The notes under the pieces were generated by a model. The model made no database searches. It saw only the letters and a list, made by a program, of their open reading frames with translations, and was not told the origin of the DNA. The translations under genes and the position numbers were made by a program. From contig CALJJZ010000045.1 in assembly GCA_937973635.1 (NCBI GenBank), positions 1-64,000 of the forward strand: 64,000 bases of DNA, given 5' to 3'. Shown here one piece after another: positions 54,793-63,251 of this stretch; the stretch's first letter is position 1, and the number at the start of each line of letters is the position of its first letter. Origin of the DNA: an uncultured Bacillota bacterium. Lineage in GTDB: Bacteria > Bacillota > Dethiobacteria > DTU022 > UBA8154.

Positions 54793-55783
54793 AGACATGG
54801 GCGAATTTGTCCTGATTAACCATCTTACGCAAAAAATGCGGTGCTATGACCCTTCCGTTATCCTGGGAATCGGCGATGATGCTGCTGCCTTGCGCAGTGC
54901 GGCCGGGAGAAACCTGGTGGTGACCAGCGATATGCTGGTGGAAGGGCAACACTTCAGGCGGGAGTGGGCTACGCCGCAGCAGCTGGGCCATAAAGCCCTG
55001 GCCGTGAGCCTTAGCGATATTGCCGCCATGGGAGGCACTCCCCGCTATGCCCTTGTTTCCGCCGGCTGGCCTCCCGACCTGGATCTTGGTTATGCGGAAG
55101 GCGTGTACGGGGGCATCGGCGACCTGGCTGCAGCCCATGGCGTTTTTATTATCGGCGGGGATACGGTGGCGGCTCCGCAAATTATCCTTGATCTTACGGT
55201 TATCGGGGAGATGGAAGACGAACCTGTTGCGCGCAGTGGCGCCCGGCCGGGCCATCTTTTCGCCGTTACGGGATTTCTCGGGGCTTCGTCTGCGGGACTG
55301 GCCCTGCTGCGGGGTCAACTGGCTGAAACAGACTGGGCATGGAGCCTGGTACAGGCGCACCTGTTGCCGCAGCCGCGCCTTCTGGAAGCTGCTCTCCTGT
55401 TAAAAGCTGCCCGACCTTCAGCCATGATTGACATCAGTGACGGGCTTGCCAGTGAGCTGCACCATATTTGTAGTGCCAGCGCCGTAGGAGCGGAAATAAT
55501 GCTTGAGCTCCTGCCTGTCAGCCGGGATACAATTAAGGCGGCTCAGGCGCTTAAACAGGACTGGCAGGAATGGGCCCTTTACGGCGGGGAAGACTATGAG
55601 CTGCTCCTTTCCCTGCCGCCGCAGCAGCTCAAGGTTGCGCAGCAAGCGCTGCGGCAACATGGGACCCAGCTTACGGTTATTGGTAAGGTCGTGGAAAAAG
55701 AAAAGGGCGTAAAGCTCCTTTATGGCCGTGGCAATAAGGCGGATTTGCTGCAAAAAGGCCACGACCATTTTTCACCAGGATAA
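54782..55783 (+). CDS. thiL: Thiamine-monophosphate kinase
   Basis: Final step: thiamine phosphate to thiamine diphosphate, using ATP. The fold is that of the PurM/HypE class: GIGDDAAALRS, SDMLVEGQHFRREW, VSLSDIAAMGGTPRYALVS, IGGDTVAAPQ, MIDISDGLASELHHIC and YGGEDYELLL are seen. ATG 54782 (333 residues) overlaps thiE and is preceded by AAGGGAGACA. It completes the TPP-regulated salvage operon, so thiamine supplied by ThiW/SSS uptake ends as cofactor. Confidence 0.95.
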   Translation: MKLKDMGEFVLINHLTQKMRCYDPSVILGIGDDAAALRSAAGRNLVVTSDMLVEGQHFRREWATPQQLGHKALAVSLSDIAAMGGTPRYALVSAGWPPDLDLGYAEGVYGGIGDLAAAHGVFIIGGDTVAAPQIILDLTVIGEMEDEPVARSGARPGHLFAVTGFLGASSAGLALLRGQLAETDWAWSLVQAHLLPQPRLLEAALLLKAARPSAMIDISDGLASELHHICSASAVGAEIMLELLPVSRDTIKAAQALKQDWQEWALYGGEDYELLLSLPPQQLKVAQQALRQHGTQLTVIGKVVEKEKGVKLLYGRGNKADLLQKGHDHFSPG

Positions 55784-55813
55784 GAGCGACGGGAAAATAC
55801 AAAATTTTATCTC

Positions 55814-55842
55814 TTGACAAAAAAACAGCGGTATGGAATAAT
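55814..55842 (+). promoter_or_regulatory. Promoter of the molybdoenzyme gene
   Basis: TTGACA (55814-55819), 17-base spacer and AATAAT (55837-55842). The leader from there to the ATG (about 105 bases) holds two hairpins: GCAAACC / GGTTTGC and GACGC / GCGTC. Confidence 0.65.
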
Positions 55843-55850
55843 TTTGTTAG

Positions 55851-55917
55851 GCAAACCAAAGGGGTTTGCTTAATTTGATATTAGTAAAAAACAAACGGTA
55901 GGTTGACGCAATAAGCG
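55851..55917 (+). promoter_or_regulatory. Structured leader with two hairpins before the molybdoenzyme
   Basis: GCAAACC...GGTTTGC (around 55851-55870) and GACGC AATAA GCGTC (around 55905-55919) are both in the leader of the molybdoenzyme mRNA. It does not look like a known riboswitch class that I can name; could be a protein-binding operator or a chance fold. Confidence 0.35.
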
Positions 55918-55954
55918 TCTGGCATAAAAATTATTTTTTTGGAGGAGAGAAACC

Positions 55955-58009
55955 ATGTCGTCACAAATTGCTATAAGCGACTGTATGCTCTGTGTTTGGG
56001 ATTGTGGCATTAAAGCTCACCTGGAAAATGGTCGTTTGGTCAAAGTAGAAGGCAATCCCGAGCACCCCATCAGCCGCGGTTATATCTGTCCCCGCGGCGA
56101 GGCGCTGCCCGAGTATGTCTATTCGTCCAACCGGCTTACTACGCCCATGATTCGCCGTAACGACCGTTGGCAAAAGGCAAGCTGGGATCAGGCCCTAGAC
56201 TATTGTGCGGAGAAATTGACCCGTATCAAAGAAGAGTACGGCGCAAGAGCTCTCTCCATATTCTGCGGTTCTGTCGGCGTAGAGAATATCGAGGTGGCTA
56301 CCTTTGCCCGCCGCTTTACCGGGGCTTTCGGTACGCCCAACCTGCTGTCTGTGGAAAATATCTGCTACCGTACCCGTATTCTAGCCCGCCAGATTACTTT
56401 TGGGCGCTATCCCCTGGATGATCCCAAACTATCACGTTTAATCGTTCTGTGGGGGCACAACCCCGACGGGGCCAAGGGCATGCTCGGTGAATTGATCAGA
56501 GAAAGGCTGGGGAAAGGTGAACTTGACTTAATCGTAATCGACCCCAAGCGTATTCCCCTGGCTGAAGAAGCGTATTACCTTCCCATACGGCCGGGCACTG
56601 ACGCTGCCCTGGGGCTGGCCATGTTAAATGTAATCATTAATGAAGGGTTATATGACAAGGAATACGTGGAACAATATACCATCGGTTTTGAAGAACTGGT
56701 GGAACATGTACAAAAATACACCCCTGCCTGGGCAGAAGAGATCACAGGGATTCCCGCCGCTGACATCCAGGCTGTTGCCAGAACATTTGCCCGCTGCAAA
56801 CCGGTCTGTATTATCCAGGGCGTTAATACCCTGGACCAGCATCGCAACGGGCTGCAAAACTCAAGGCTGCTGTCAATTTTACAGGCTGTTACAGGCAATG
56901 TTTATACCCCCGGCAGCTGGGTAACCATTCCCCGCATCCCTCTGGCAAACCTGGCCATTAAAGTCGAAGAGATGCCCCTGGGGGCAGAGGATTACCCCAT
57001 ATTCAGCAACCTCTGGGGCAGAAGGGGGGCATTCGGCATTGCTACCATGTTCCCCCAGGCAGTCCTTGAAGGAAAGCCCTACCCGATCCGCGGCTCCATT
57101 GTCACTGCCGCCAACCCTGTTGTCTCTTTCCCTGCTGCCGCCCTTTTTAAAGAAGCGTTTTCCAAGTTGGATTTTCTGGCGGTTATCGATCCTTTCCTCA
57201 CAGAAACGGCAGAGCTGGCGGATGTGGTGCTGCCGGCGAGCACTTTCCTGGAAAAAGGCGGCCTCGCTTATGTTTATGGCGTTGTTTTTGGGGAGCCATA
57301 CGCCATTATACGCCGTAAAGTGATCGAACCGGTAGGTGACAGCTGGCCTGACTGGAAAATATGGAAGGGACTGGCCGAGCGCCTGGGTATGGGAGAGCTC
57401 TTTCCCTGGGAAACGGACGAGGAGGCAACAGATGTTCTGGTGGAACCGGGAGATTTTAAAAACCGTCTCCTGGCTGCCTTCCCCATGGGCACTTACTATG
57501 GAGAAAAAGAGTATGATATACAGAAAAAGAAGAAGCTTAACACGCCAAGCGGTAAAATTGAGCTTTATTCCCAGACACTTAAGGATCATGGTTATGACCC
57601 CATACCGGTGTATATGGAGCCATACCAGAGCCCCATTAACACGCCGGAATTATACGAAAAATATCCCCTTATCTTAATTAGTGGTGCCCGTTGCCAGGAG
57701 TACACCCATACCCAGATGCGCTCCATTCCCGTGTTGCGCCGTCAGAATCCTGAACCGCTGGCAGAGGTGCATCCGGCTACGGCGGAACAGTATGGCATCA
57801 AAGATTATGACCTAATTAAGATTGAAGCCAAAACCGGCAGCATAAAGCTCCGGGCAAAGCTTACAGACAAACTTTCTCCGGGTATTGTCAGCGTGCCCCA
57901 TGGCTGGGCCCATGCCAATGTGAATTTGCTTGTGGATATGGAGGGCCTTGATCCCATAACCGCTTATCCGGATTTCAAGGCGGTTCTTTGCCGTATCAGC
58001 AAGGTTTAG
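55955..58009 (+). CDS. Molybdopterin-dependent oxidoreductase (DMSO reductase family)
   Basis: 684-residue catalytic subunit of the molybdo/tungsto-bis-PGD family. N-terminal [4Fe-4S] motif CMLCVWDC followed by GYICPRGE; molybdopterin-binding regions include IVLWGHNPDGAKGM and the C-terminal domain near VSVPHGWAHANVN. The likely metal ligand is the Cys in SVENICYRT, no selenocysteine TGA being visible. No twin-arginine signal, so cytosolic. No iron-sulfur or membrane partner gene adjoins. It resembles the acetylene hydratase / thiosulfate-reductase-like subgroup; substrate unknown. ATG 55955 follows GGAGGAGAG. Confidence 0.85.
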   Translation: MSSQIAISDCMLCVWDCGIKAHLENGRLVKVEGNPEHPISRGYICPRGEALPEYVYSSNRLTTPMIRRNDRWQKASWDQALDYCAEKLTRIKEEYGARALSIFCGSVGVENIEVATFARRFTGAFGTPNLLSVENICYRTRILARQITFGRYPLDDPKLSRLIVLWGHNPDGAKGMLGELIRERLGKGELDLIVIDPKRIPLAEEAYYLPIRPGTDAALGLAMLNVIINEGLYDKEYVEQYTIGFEELVEHVQKYTPAWAEEITGIPAADIQAVARTFARCKPVCIIQGVNTLDQHRNGLQNSRLLSILQAVTGNVYTPGSWVTIPRIPLANLAIKVEEMPLGAEDYPIFSNLWGRRGAFGIATMFPQAVLEGKPYPIRGSIVTAANPVVSFPAAALFKEAFSKLDFLAVIDPFLTETAELADVVLPASTFLEKGGLAYVYGVVFGEPYAIIRRKVIEPVGDSWPDWKIWKGLAERLGMGELFPWETDEEATDVLVEPGDFKNRLLAAFPMGTYYGEKEYDIQKKKKLNTPSGKIELYSQTLKDHGYDPIPVYMEPYQSPINTPELYEKYPLILISGARCQEYTHTQMRSIPVLRRQNPEPLAEVHPATAEQYGIKDYDLIKIEAKTGSIKLRAKLTDKLSPGIVSVPHGWAHANVNLLVDMEGLDPITAYPDFKAVLCRISKV

Positions 58010-58039
58010 GGCAAAGTTGACGCATTTCTCTGTAGATTC

Positions 58040-58068
58040 TTTACCATAACGTCGTGCTACGCTATAAT
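58040..58068 (+). promoter_or_regulatory. Promoter of the CoA-ligase / TetR genes
   Basis: TTTACC (58040-58045) and TATAAT (58063-58068) with a 17-base spacer. Two additional TATAAT copies follow within ACAGTATAAT repeats (58071-58080 and 58081-58090), so several start sites or a regulator site are possible. Confidence 0.6.
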
Positions 58069-58070
58069 TA

Positions 58071-58090
58071 ACAGTATAATACAGTATAAT
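58071..58090. repeat. Tandem repeat ACAGTATAAT x2
   Basis: Two perfect 10-base copies directly downstream of the -10 element of the CoA-ligase promoter, each holding TATAAT. A candidate operator for the TetR-like protein encoded in this transcript. Confidence 0.7.
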
Positions 58091-58151
58091 CACGGCAATC
58101 CCTACCATAAACGGGTAGCGAGAATATGCGAGGAAAGAAAGGGGTTTTTAG

Positions 58152-59486
58152 ATGCTGGTTAAGGGAATAGATGTGTACTGGAACCCGCTGTTGGAAACGC
58201 TGCCCCGTGATAAGCTGAAAGCGTTGCAGTTTAAAAAATTTAAGCGTATTGTTAATTGGGGTTATGAAAACTCCAAATTGTACCGTCGGATTTATGACGA
58301 AGCCGGATTCCATCCCGATCAACTTAAAACCTTTGAAGATATTAACAAGGTTCCCACTATTGAAAAAGCCGATTACCTCAGCGCCCAGGCCAAGGAGCCG
58401 TGGCCTTATGGCGACAGTCTCTGCGTGCCCCTGGAAAAGGTTACGACTTATCACCAGACGAGCGGGACGACGGGGCAGCCCGTTTACCAGCCCGATACGT
58501 GGGAGGACTGGGAGCTGCTCAATGAATTGTGGGCGTACATAATGTGGGCCCAGGGTTTTAGAAATACGGACAGGGTCTTTATCCCCTTTGGTTATAATGT
58601 TTTTATCGCTTACTGGCAGGGCCATTATGCCGCAGAAAAACTTGGCTGTGAAGTAGTTCCCGGAGGCATACTAAATACGGAAGAAAGGTTGCTCAAGATC
58701 AAGGAACTGAAAGCAACCGCCCTCATGGGAACACCTACTTATATTTTGAATATGGCCGATGTCTGCCGCAACAAGCTGGGAATGGATCCCGCCGAGCTAG
58801 GCATTAAACGGATTCTCTGCGCCGGGGAACCGGGGGCCAACGTGCCGACCACCAAAAAGCGTATTGAAGAGGCCTGGAATGCCAAGGTTTATGATCATGT
58901 CGGGGGTACGGAAGCAGGCGGCTGGAGCTATGAGTGCACCTCCCAGCCCGGCGGCATCCATGTTAACGAGGCTTTCTGCCTGATGGAGCTCGTAGATATT
59001 GAAACGGGAGAACCTATTGAGGAGCCGGGCAGGCCGGGCAAGCTGATCATGACTTTATTTGACCGCCTCGCCCAGCCCTGCATTAGGTTTGACTCCAAGG
59101 ACGTGAGCATGTGGGGCGAAGATTGTGACTGCGGCAGAACTTTCAGGATTTTAAAAGGCGGTATCCACGGGCGTACCGACCATATTACCAAAGTCAAGGG
59201 TGTTTTGTTTAGCCCCATTGCCGTAGAGGAGATAGTGCGCGGTATGCCTGAACTTGGCAATGAGTATGAACTGATTGTTTCCAAAAAAGGGGATACAGAC
59301 GTGCTTACTTTGAAAGTTGAATTGGCCCCCGATACGACGGCAACGCAGGAAATGGTGCTCCCGGAACTGGTCAGGCAGCTGCGCTTAAAGACAAACCTTG
59401 CTTACAATATTGAATTTCACCCCTTTGGCAGCCTTCCCCGCTACGAAGTGAAAGCCAGAAGGTTTAAGGATTTAAGGAAGGGCTAA
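58152..59486 (+). CDS. Phenylacetate-CoA-ligase-like AMP-forming enzyme (PaaK family)
   Basis: 444-residue adenylate-forming ligase. The phosphate-binding motif YHQTSGTTGQPVY is PaaK-specific; GTPTYIL, LCAGEPGANVPTTKKRIEE, VYDHVGGTEAGGWSYEC, CIRFDSKDVS and the cysteine pair CDCGRTF, then GRTDHITKVKGVLFSP are typical. The likely substrate is an arylacetate, benzoate or another aromatic acid. It follows the molybdoenzyme by 142 bases with its own promoter and precedes the TetR gene by 5 bases, so the two downstream genes are one transcript. Confidence 0.88.
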   Translation: MLVKGIDVYWNPLLETLPRDKLKALQFKKFKRIVNWGYENSKLYRRIYDEAGFHPDQLKTFEDINKVPTIEKADYLSAQAKEPWPYGDSLCVPLEKVTTYHQTSGTTGQPVYQPDTWEDWELLNELWAYIMWAQGFRNTDRVFIPFGYNVFIAYWQGHYAAEKLGCEVVPGGILNTEERLLKIKELKATALMGTPTYILNMADVCRNKLGMDPAELGIKRILCAGEPGANVPTTKKRIEEAWNAKVYDHVGGTEAGGWSYECTSQPGGIHVNEAFCLMELVDIETGEPIEEPGRPGKLIMTLFDRLAQPCIRFDSKDVSMWGEDCDCGRTFRILKGGIHGRTDHITKVKGVLFSPIAVEEIVRGMPELGNEYELIVSKKGDTDVLTLKVELAPDTTATQEMVLPELVRQLRLKTNLAYNIEFHPFGSLPRYEVKARRFKDLRKG

Positions 59487-59491
59487 CAGCA

Positions 59492-60106
59492 ATGAGGAAT
59501 CTTAAGGCAAACAGTTTGTTGATGGAAGAAGATATAAACAGAAATAAACGGGAAGAAATCTTGAGCGAGGCGGCCAAGCTTTTCCGGAGGAAAGGTTACA
59601 GCGGCACTTCCATGCAGGACATTGCTTCTGAAGTGGGGATATTAAAAGGTAGTATATACTACCATTTCAAGAGCAAGGATGAAATCTTCCGGGAAGTGCT
59701 CTTAAGGGGGATCAGCCCCATCCTAAAGAAAGCAGAGTTTACCCTTAACAGTAAATTGCCTCCCCGGGAAACGTTAAAGGAGCTTATTCGGGATCATGTT
59801 AACTATATTTTAAACAACGACTATTCTCTGGTTATTTTTGCCCAGGAAAAAGAAAAAATCTCGGAAAAACAAACTAGGGATTATGTATTAAGCAGAAACC
59901 GCTATGAAAAAATTTTCAAGGAAGTCCTGGCTAACGGGATTAAACAAGGAGATTTTCCCGATGTAGACGTCTCCCTGACTGTCCTGGCGATCCTGGGGAT
60001 GTGTAACTCCATCATTCAATGGTATAACCCGGCCGGGCCTAAAACCAGTTCGGAGATAGCCGACCAGATGGTGAACCTGATAGTGGATCTGATGTTAAAA
60101 AAATAA
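59492..60106 (+). CDS. TetR/AcrR family transcriptional regulator
   Basis: DNA-binding regulator of 204 residues. Helix-turn-helix region about 30-70: LFRRKGYSGTSMQDIASEVG then GSIYYHFKSKDEIFREVL, as in FadR/TetR-type repressors of acyl-CoA metabolism. The C-terminal ligand-binding helices follow. The ATG 59492 is 5 bases after the CoA-ligase stop, so the operon is likely self-controlled, with an acyl-CoA product as effector (inference). Confidence 0.88.
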   Translation: MRNLKANSLLMEEDINRNKREEILSEAAKLFRRKGYSGTSMQDIASEVGILKGSIYYHFKSKDEIFREVLLRGISPILKKAEFTLNSKLPPRETLKELIRDHVNYILNNDYSLVIFAQEKEKISEKQTRDYVLSRNRYEKIFKEVLANGIKQGDFPDVDVSLTVLAILGMCNSIIQWYNPAGPKTSSEIADQMVNLIVDLMLKK

Positions 60107-60140
60107 GGCCCCCTTCTCACAGCTCTTTGCCGGTATAAAG

Positions 60141-60178
60141 CTCCAGCTTAGGTCTATTCACTTTAGCTGGAGTTTTTT
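60141..60178 (+). terminator. Terminator after the TetR gene
   Basis: CTCCAGCT / AGCTGGAG (60141-60148 with 60165-60172), 16-base loop, then TTTTTT. It ends the CoA-ligase/TetR transcript. Confidence 0.8.
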
Positions 60179-60307
60179 GTAGCTATTTTTATGCCTGTTA
60201 ATTTTGCTTTTGGGCAGGTTTTCAAGAAAAGTGTGACGAATTTATTCCTCATAGTAACCGGAATGTTTTGCGGCAGTATTTCTATAAATTATGCTGGAGG
60301 CGGCTTT

Positions 60308-60703
60308 ATGTCCAGAATTTATTTCATCGGCATTGTTGTTTTTTGCCTGTTTTTCCCCGGCTGTGCCGGCCCGGCTCCAAAAGAAGGCCCTGGTAATCTG
60401 GAAGCGGAGCCGCCTGCAGAAGTTGAGGAAATTGAAACTGTGGAAGTGGAAGAAATACGGGCCGTTGTCTCCGTAAGCACGGGGAGCACCCTTGCCATAC
60501 GCAAAACCCCGGGTACCAGGGAAAAGCCTGCGGACGATGTCATTGACCGCGTGCCCGAGGGAAGGGTATTTATCGTCAAAAACAGGCACAACGACCAGGT
60601 TGTGGAAGACGGGTATATCTGGTGGGAAGTGGAAGACAGCGTTACAGGCAGGTCAGGCTGGTCTGCGTCAAAATTTTTAAGAATTATGGCAGAAGAAAAT
60701 TAG
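60308..60703 (+). CDS. SH3-domain lipoprotein
   Basis: Secreted lipoprotein of 131 residues. Start ATG 60308 (GGAGGCGG upstream) gives a signal peptide MSRIYFIGIVVFCLFFPGCAG, with a lipobox FPGC; the frame continues upstream to 60191 without sense. After an acidic, Glu/Pro-rich linker of about 30 residues, a bacterial SH3-like domain: GSTLAIRKTPG ... VFIVKNRHNDQ ... WWEVEDSVTGRSGWSASKFL. Role in cell wall binding or scaffold is assumed. 22 bases before the cyclophilin gene. Confidence 0.75.
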   Translation: MSRIYFIGIVVFCLFFPGCAGPAPKEGPGNLEAEPPAEVEEIETVEVEEIRAVVSVSTGSTLAIRKTPGTREKPADDVIDRVPEGRVFIVKNRHNDQVVEDGYIWWEVEDSVTGRSGWSASKFLRIMAEEN

Positions 60704-60725
60704 GGGAAGGGGGATATTTAAAGGT

Positions 60726-61454
60726 ATGGCCAAGGGCAAAGCCGGCAAAAAAACGGAAAGGAAAACAGGTAAAAAGCTAGCATCTACCCGCCAGCGGCGG
60801 CGGGGCGCAAATAAGATTATCATGGCTTTACTCGCTGTTGTGCTGGTGATTGCGGTAGCGATTGTACTGCTGATAATAAACAATGGCAAGGAGGAAAAGG
60901 AGATGGCCTGGAGCGGCGAAGACTATATCGGTCTGCCAAAACCCCTGGTTACGATTGAAATGGAAAACGGTGCCTTGATTCAGGTGGAGCTGGACCCGGT
61001 AAACGCTCCCAACACAGTGAGAAATTTTATTTCCCTGGCAAACGCCGGCTTTTATGACGGGCTTATTTTCCACCGTGTGATTCCCGGTTTTATGATCCAG
61101 GGCGGCTGCCCAGAAGGGACGGGACGCGGCGGACCAGGCTATTCCATCAGGGGCGAATTTACCGCCAATGGCCATCAAAATGAGATATTGCACCAACGTG
61201 GAGTTATCTCTATGGCCCGCACCCTTGATCCAAACTCTGCCGGTTCCCAATTTTTTATTACGGTGGCAGAACGGGCGCATCTTGACGGAGAATATGCCGC
61301 CTTTGGGCACGTGGTCGCGGGAATGGAGGAAGTGGACAGAATTGCGGAAGTTCCCCGGGACCAGGCGGATAAGCCTCTGGAAGCCCAGCGGATTAGGCGC
61401 ATAAGCGTGGAAACTTTTGGTGTAGAATATGCTCCTCCGGTTAAGTTAAAATGA
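60726..61454 (+). CDS. Peptidyl-prolyl cis-trans isomerase, cyclophilin type, membrane-anchored
   Basis: 242-residue protein with a basic N-terminus (1-35), one membrane segment (about 36-58) and a cyclophilin domain (about 75-235) on the outside. Catalytic and substrate motifs: FHRVIPGFMIQGG, GSQFFITVA and HLDGEYAAFGHVV; RTLDPNSAGSQFF carries the conserved Gln/Phe. Probably assists folding of exported proteins. Start ATG 60726 follows AGGGGGATATTTAAAGGT. Confidence 0.9.
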   Translation: MAKGKAGKKTERKTGKKLASTRQRRRGANKIIMALLAVVLVIAVAIVLLIINNGKEEKEMAWSGEDYIGLPKPLVTIEMENGALIQVELDPVNAPNTVRNFISLANAGFYDGLIFHRVIPGFMIQGGCPEGTGRGGPGYSIRGEFTANGHQNEILHQRGVISMARTLDPNSAGSQFFITVAERAHLDGEYAAFGHVVAGMEEVDRIAEVPRDQADKPLEAQRIRRISVETFGVEYAPPVKLK

Positions 61455-61590
61455 AGATGTAAGCAAATTAATCAACGAAATGGATTATTTGTGGAACATT
61501 TATAGAACACGAGAAGGAAACAGCGTCCCATTTAGAGAAATATAAGGATTATTATAGATTTATTGAAGATTGAAGGAGGTTGGTTTGTTT

Positions 61591-62223
61591 ATGGCAATGG
61601 CGGATAACAGTTGCGCTTATTTCCTGGATGTCCTTGCATCCAAGGCTCCGACGCCCGGTGGCGGTGGAGCAGCGGCCATGGGCGGTGCCATAGGGATGGC
61701 CCTCTCCAACATGGTAGGGAATCTTACAGTAGGAAAAAAGAAATTTGCTGATGTGGAAGACGAAGTAAAAGAATTGTTGGAGAAGGGCTATAAAATTATT
61801 GAAGACTTAAAAATGCTTGTGGATAAAGACGCAGAAGTATTTGAGCCCCTCTCCAAAGCTTACGGCTTGCCGAAAGATACACCTGAAGAAGCTGCTTATA
61901 AGGAAAAGGTCATGCAGGAGTGTTCTATAGCAGCCTGCTCGGTCCCTGTGGAGATCATGCGTAAATCCTATGAAGGGATTAAAATCCATGAGCGTATGGG
62001 CCAAATTGGTACAAAGCTGGCTATTTCCGATGTGGGCTGCGGCGTTGTGTTTTTAAAGGCGGCGCTGATTAGCGGTTATCTTAATGTATTGATTAACCTG
62101 GGTGCCATTAAAGACGAGAAATACGTCAGCGAGACCAGCGAAGAAGTCAACCGGCTCCTGGCGGAGGGCAGCAGGATTGCCGATGAAACCCTGCAGCTGG
62201 TGATTGATAAAATTAAAAATTAA
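61591..62223 (+). CDS. Cyclodeaminase/cyclohydrolase family protein (FtcD C-terminal type)
   Basis: 210-residue stand-alone version of the cyclodeaminase domain of formiminotransferase-cyclodeaminase, predicted to form methenyl-tetrahydrofolate by cyclisation/hydrolysis. The glycine-rich start [19 protein letters not shown] and later [12 protein letters not shown] are family features. ATG 61591 is chosen since AAGGAGGT lies about 10 bases before it; a TTG at 61585 is possible. It is 53 bases from folD, so both C1 enzymes likely act together. Confidence 0.85.
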   Translation: MAMADNSCAYFLDVLASKAPTPGGGGAAAMGGAIGMALSNMVGNLTVGKKKFADVEDEVKELLEKGYKIIEDLKMLVDKDAEVFEPLSKAYGLPKDTPEEAAYKEKVMQECSIAACSVPVEIMRKSYEGIKIHERMGQIGTKLAISDVGCGVVFLKAALISGYLNVLINLGAIKDEKYVSETSEEVNRLLAEGSRIADETLQLVIDKIKN

Positions 62224-62276
62224 ACAGGCCCTTTCCCCATGACAGTAAGATTAACTTTTCAACGGGAGGTCTTTTA

Positions 62277-63137
62277 ATGGCTGAAAGTTTAAAGGCTAAA
62301 GCAGTAGTAGATTCCATCAAAGCGGATCTGGTACAGAGAGTCGAAGCTTTAAAAGCGAGGGGCATTACCCCCAAGCTGGGTATTATCCGTGTAGGCGCCC
62401 GCCCCGACGATCTGTTTTATGAAGGCGGGGCCAAGAAAACTGCCGATTCCATCGGTCTGGCCCACCAGGTATTTGAATACCCTGAAGATATCTCCCAGGA
62501 AGATTTTGAAAAAGCGGTGTTGGAGATAGGCGCCAACAAAGAAATTAACGGCATACTTATGTTTGCCCCTCTGCCCAAGCACCTCAATGAGAAAAAGATC
62601 CGCTCCATGATCCCTGTGGAAAAAGACGTGGACTGCATGAACCTGGCTAGTGCGGGGAAAGTCTTTGCCGATGACGAGACCGGCTTTCCTCCGTGTACCC
62701 CCACAGCCTGCATGGAGATGATCAAATTTTACGGCATTCCCTTGAAAGGCAAAAGGGTTGTAGTGGTCGGCCGTTCCCTGGTCGTGGGTAAGCCCGTGGC
62801 CATGCTGGCAATGCGTGAGCACGCCACCATTACTATCTGCCATTCCCGTACAGTGAACCTGCCCGCCGTCTGTGCCGAAGCCGACATCTTGATTGCGGCC
62901 ATTGGTAGGGCCAAAATGATCGACAGCAGCTACGTAAAGCCGGGCCAGATTGTCATCGATGTGGGGATTAACCCCGATCCCGACAACCCTGGCAAGTACT
63001 GCGGCGACGTAGATTTTGCCTCGGTGGAGCCCATCGTGGATAAAATTACGCCCGTCCCTGGCGGGGTGGGTTCCGTTACCACCATCGTCCTTTGCAAACA
63101 TACGGTTATGGCCTGCGAGATGCAGCACAGCGCCTAA
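62277..63137 (+). CDS. folD: Bifunctional methylene-THF dehydrogenase / methenyl-THF cyclohydrolase
   Basis: NADP- or NAD-dependent interconversion of methylene-, methenyl- and formyl-tetrahydrofolate. The catalytic pair Tyr and Lys lies in [47 protein letters not shown] and the end [19 protein letters not shown] are FolD signatures. Length 286. ATG 62277 follows GGGAGGTC. Together with the cyclodeaminase-like protein it forms part of a C1 pathway, possibly Wood-Ljungdahl. Confidence 0.95.
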   Translation: MAESLKAKAVVDSIKADLVQRVEALKARGITPKLGIIRVGARPDDLFYEGGAKKTADSIGLAHQVFEYPEDISQEDFEKAVLEIGANKEINGILMFAPLPKHLNEKKIRSMIPVEKDVDCMNLASAGKVFADDETGFPPCTPTACMEMIKFYGIPLKGKRVVVVGRSLVVGKPVAMLAMREHATITICHSRTVNLPAVCAEADILIAAIGRAKMIDSSYVKPGQIVIDVGINPDPDNPGKYCGDVDFASVEPIVDKITPVPGGVGSVTTIVLCKHTVMACEMQHSA

Positions 63138-63161
63138 GCCCTTTTTTGACGCTTAAATTAA

Positions 63162-63198
63162 CAACTGCACCTGTTTTGGCAGGTGCAGTTGCGTTTTT
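63162..63198. terminator. Bidirectional terminator between folD and the oxidoreductase gene
   Basis: CAACTGCACCTG / CAGGTGCAGTTG (63162-63173 with 63180-63191), followed by CGTTTTTG. Converging genes on both sides. Confidence 0.85.
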
Positions 63199-63251
63199 GT
63201 ACGGCCTGGCAGTGTCCTGCCGCCGGGCCGGGAAAATAGTTTTTTCTGGTT

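Noticed and set aside
56160-56425. Selenocysteine in the molybdoenzyme, as often found at the metal site
   Set aside because: The expected position has a Cys (SVENICYRT) and no in-frame TGA occurs in the gene.
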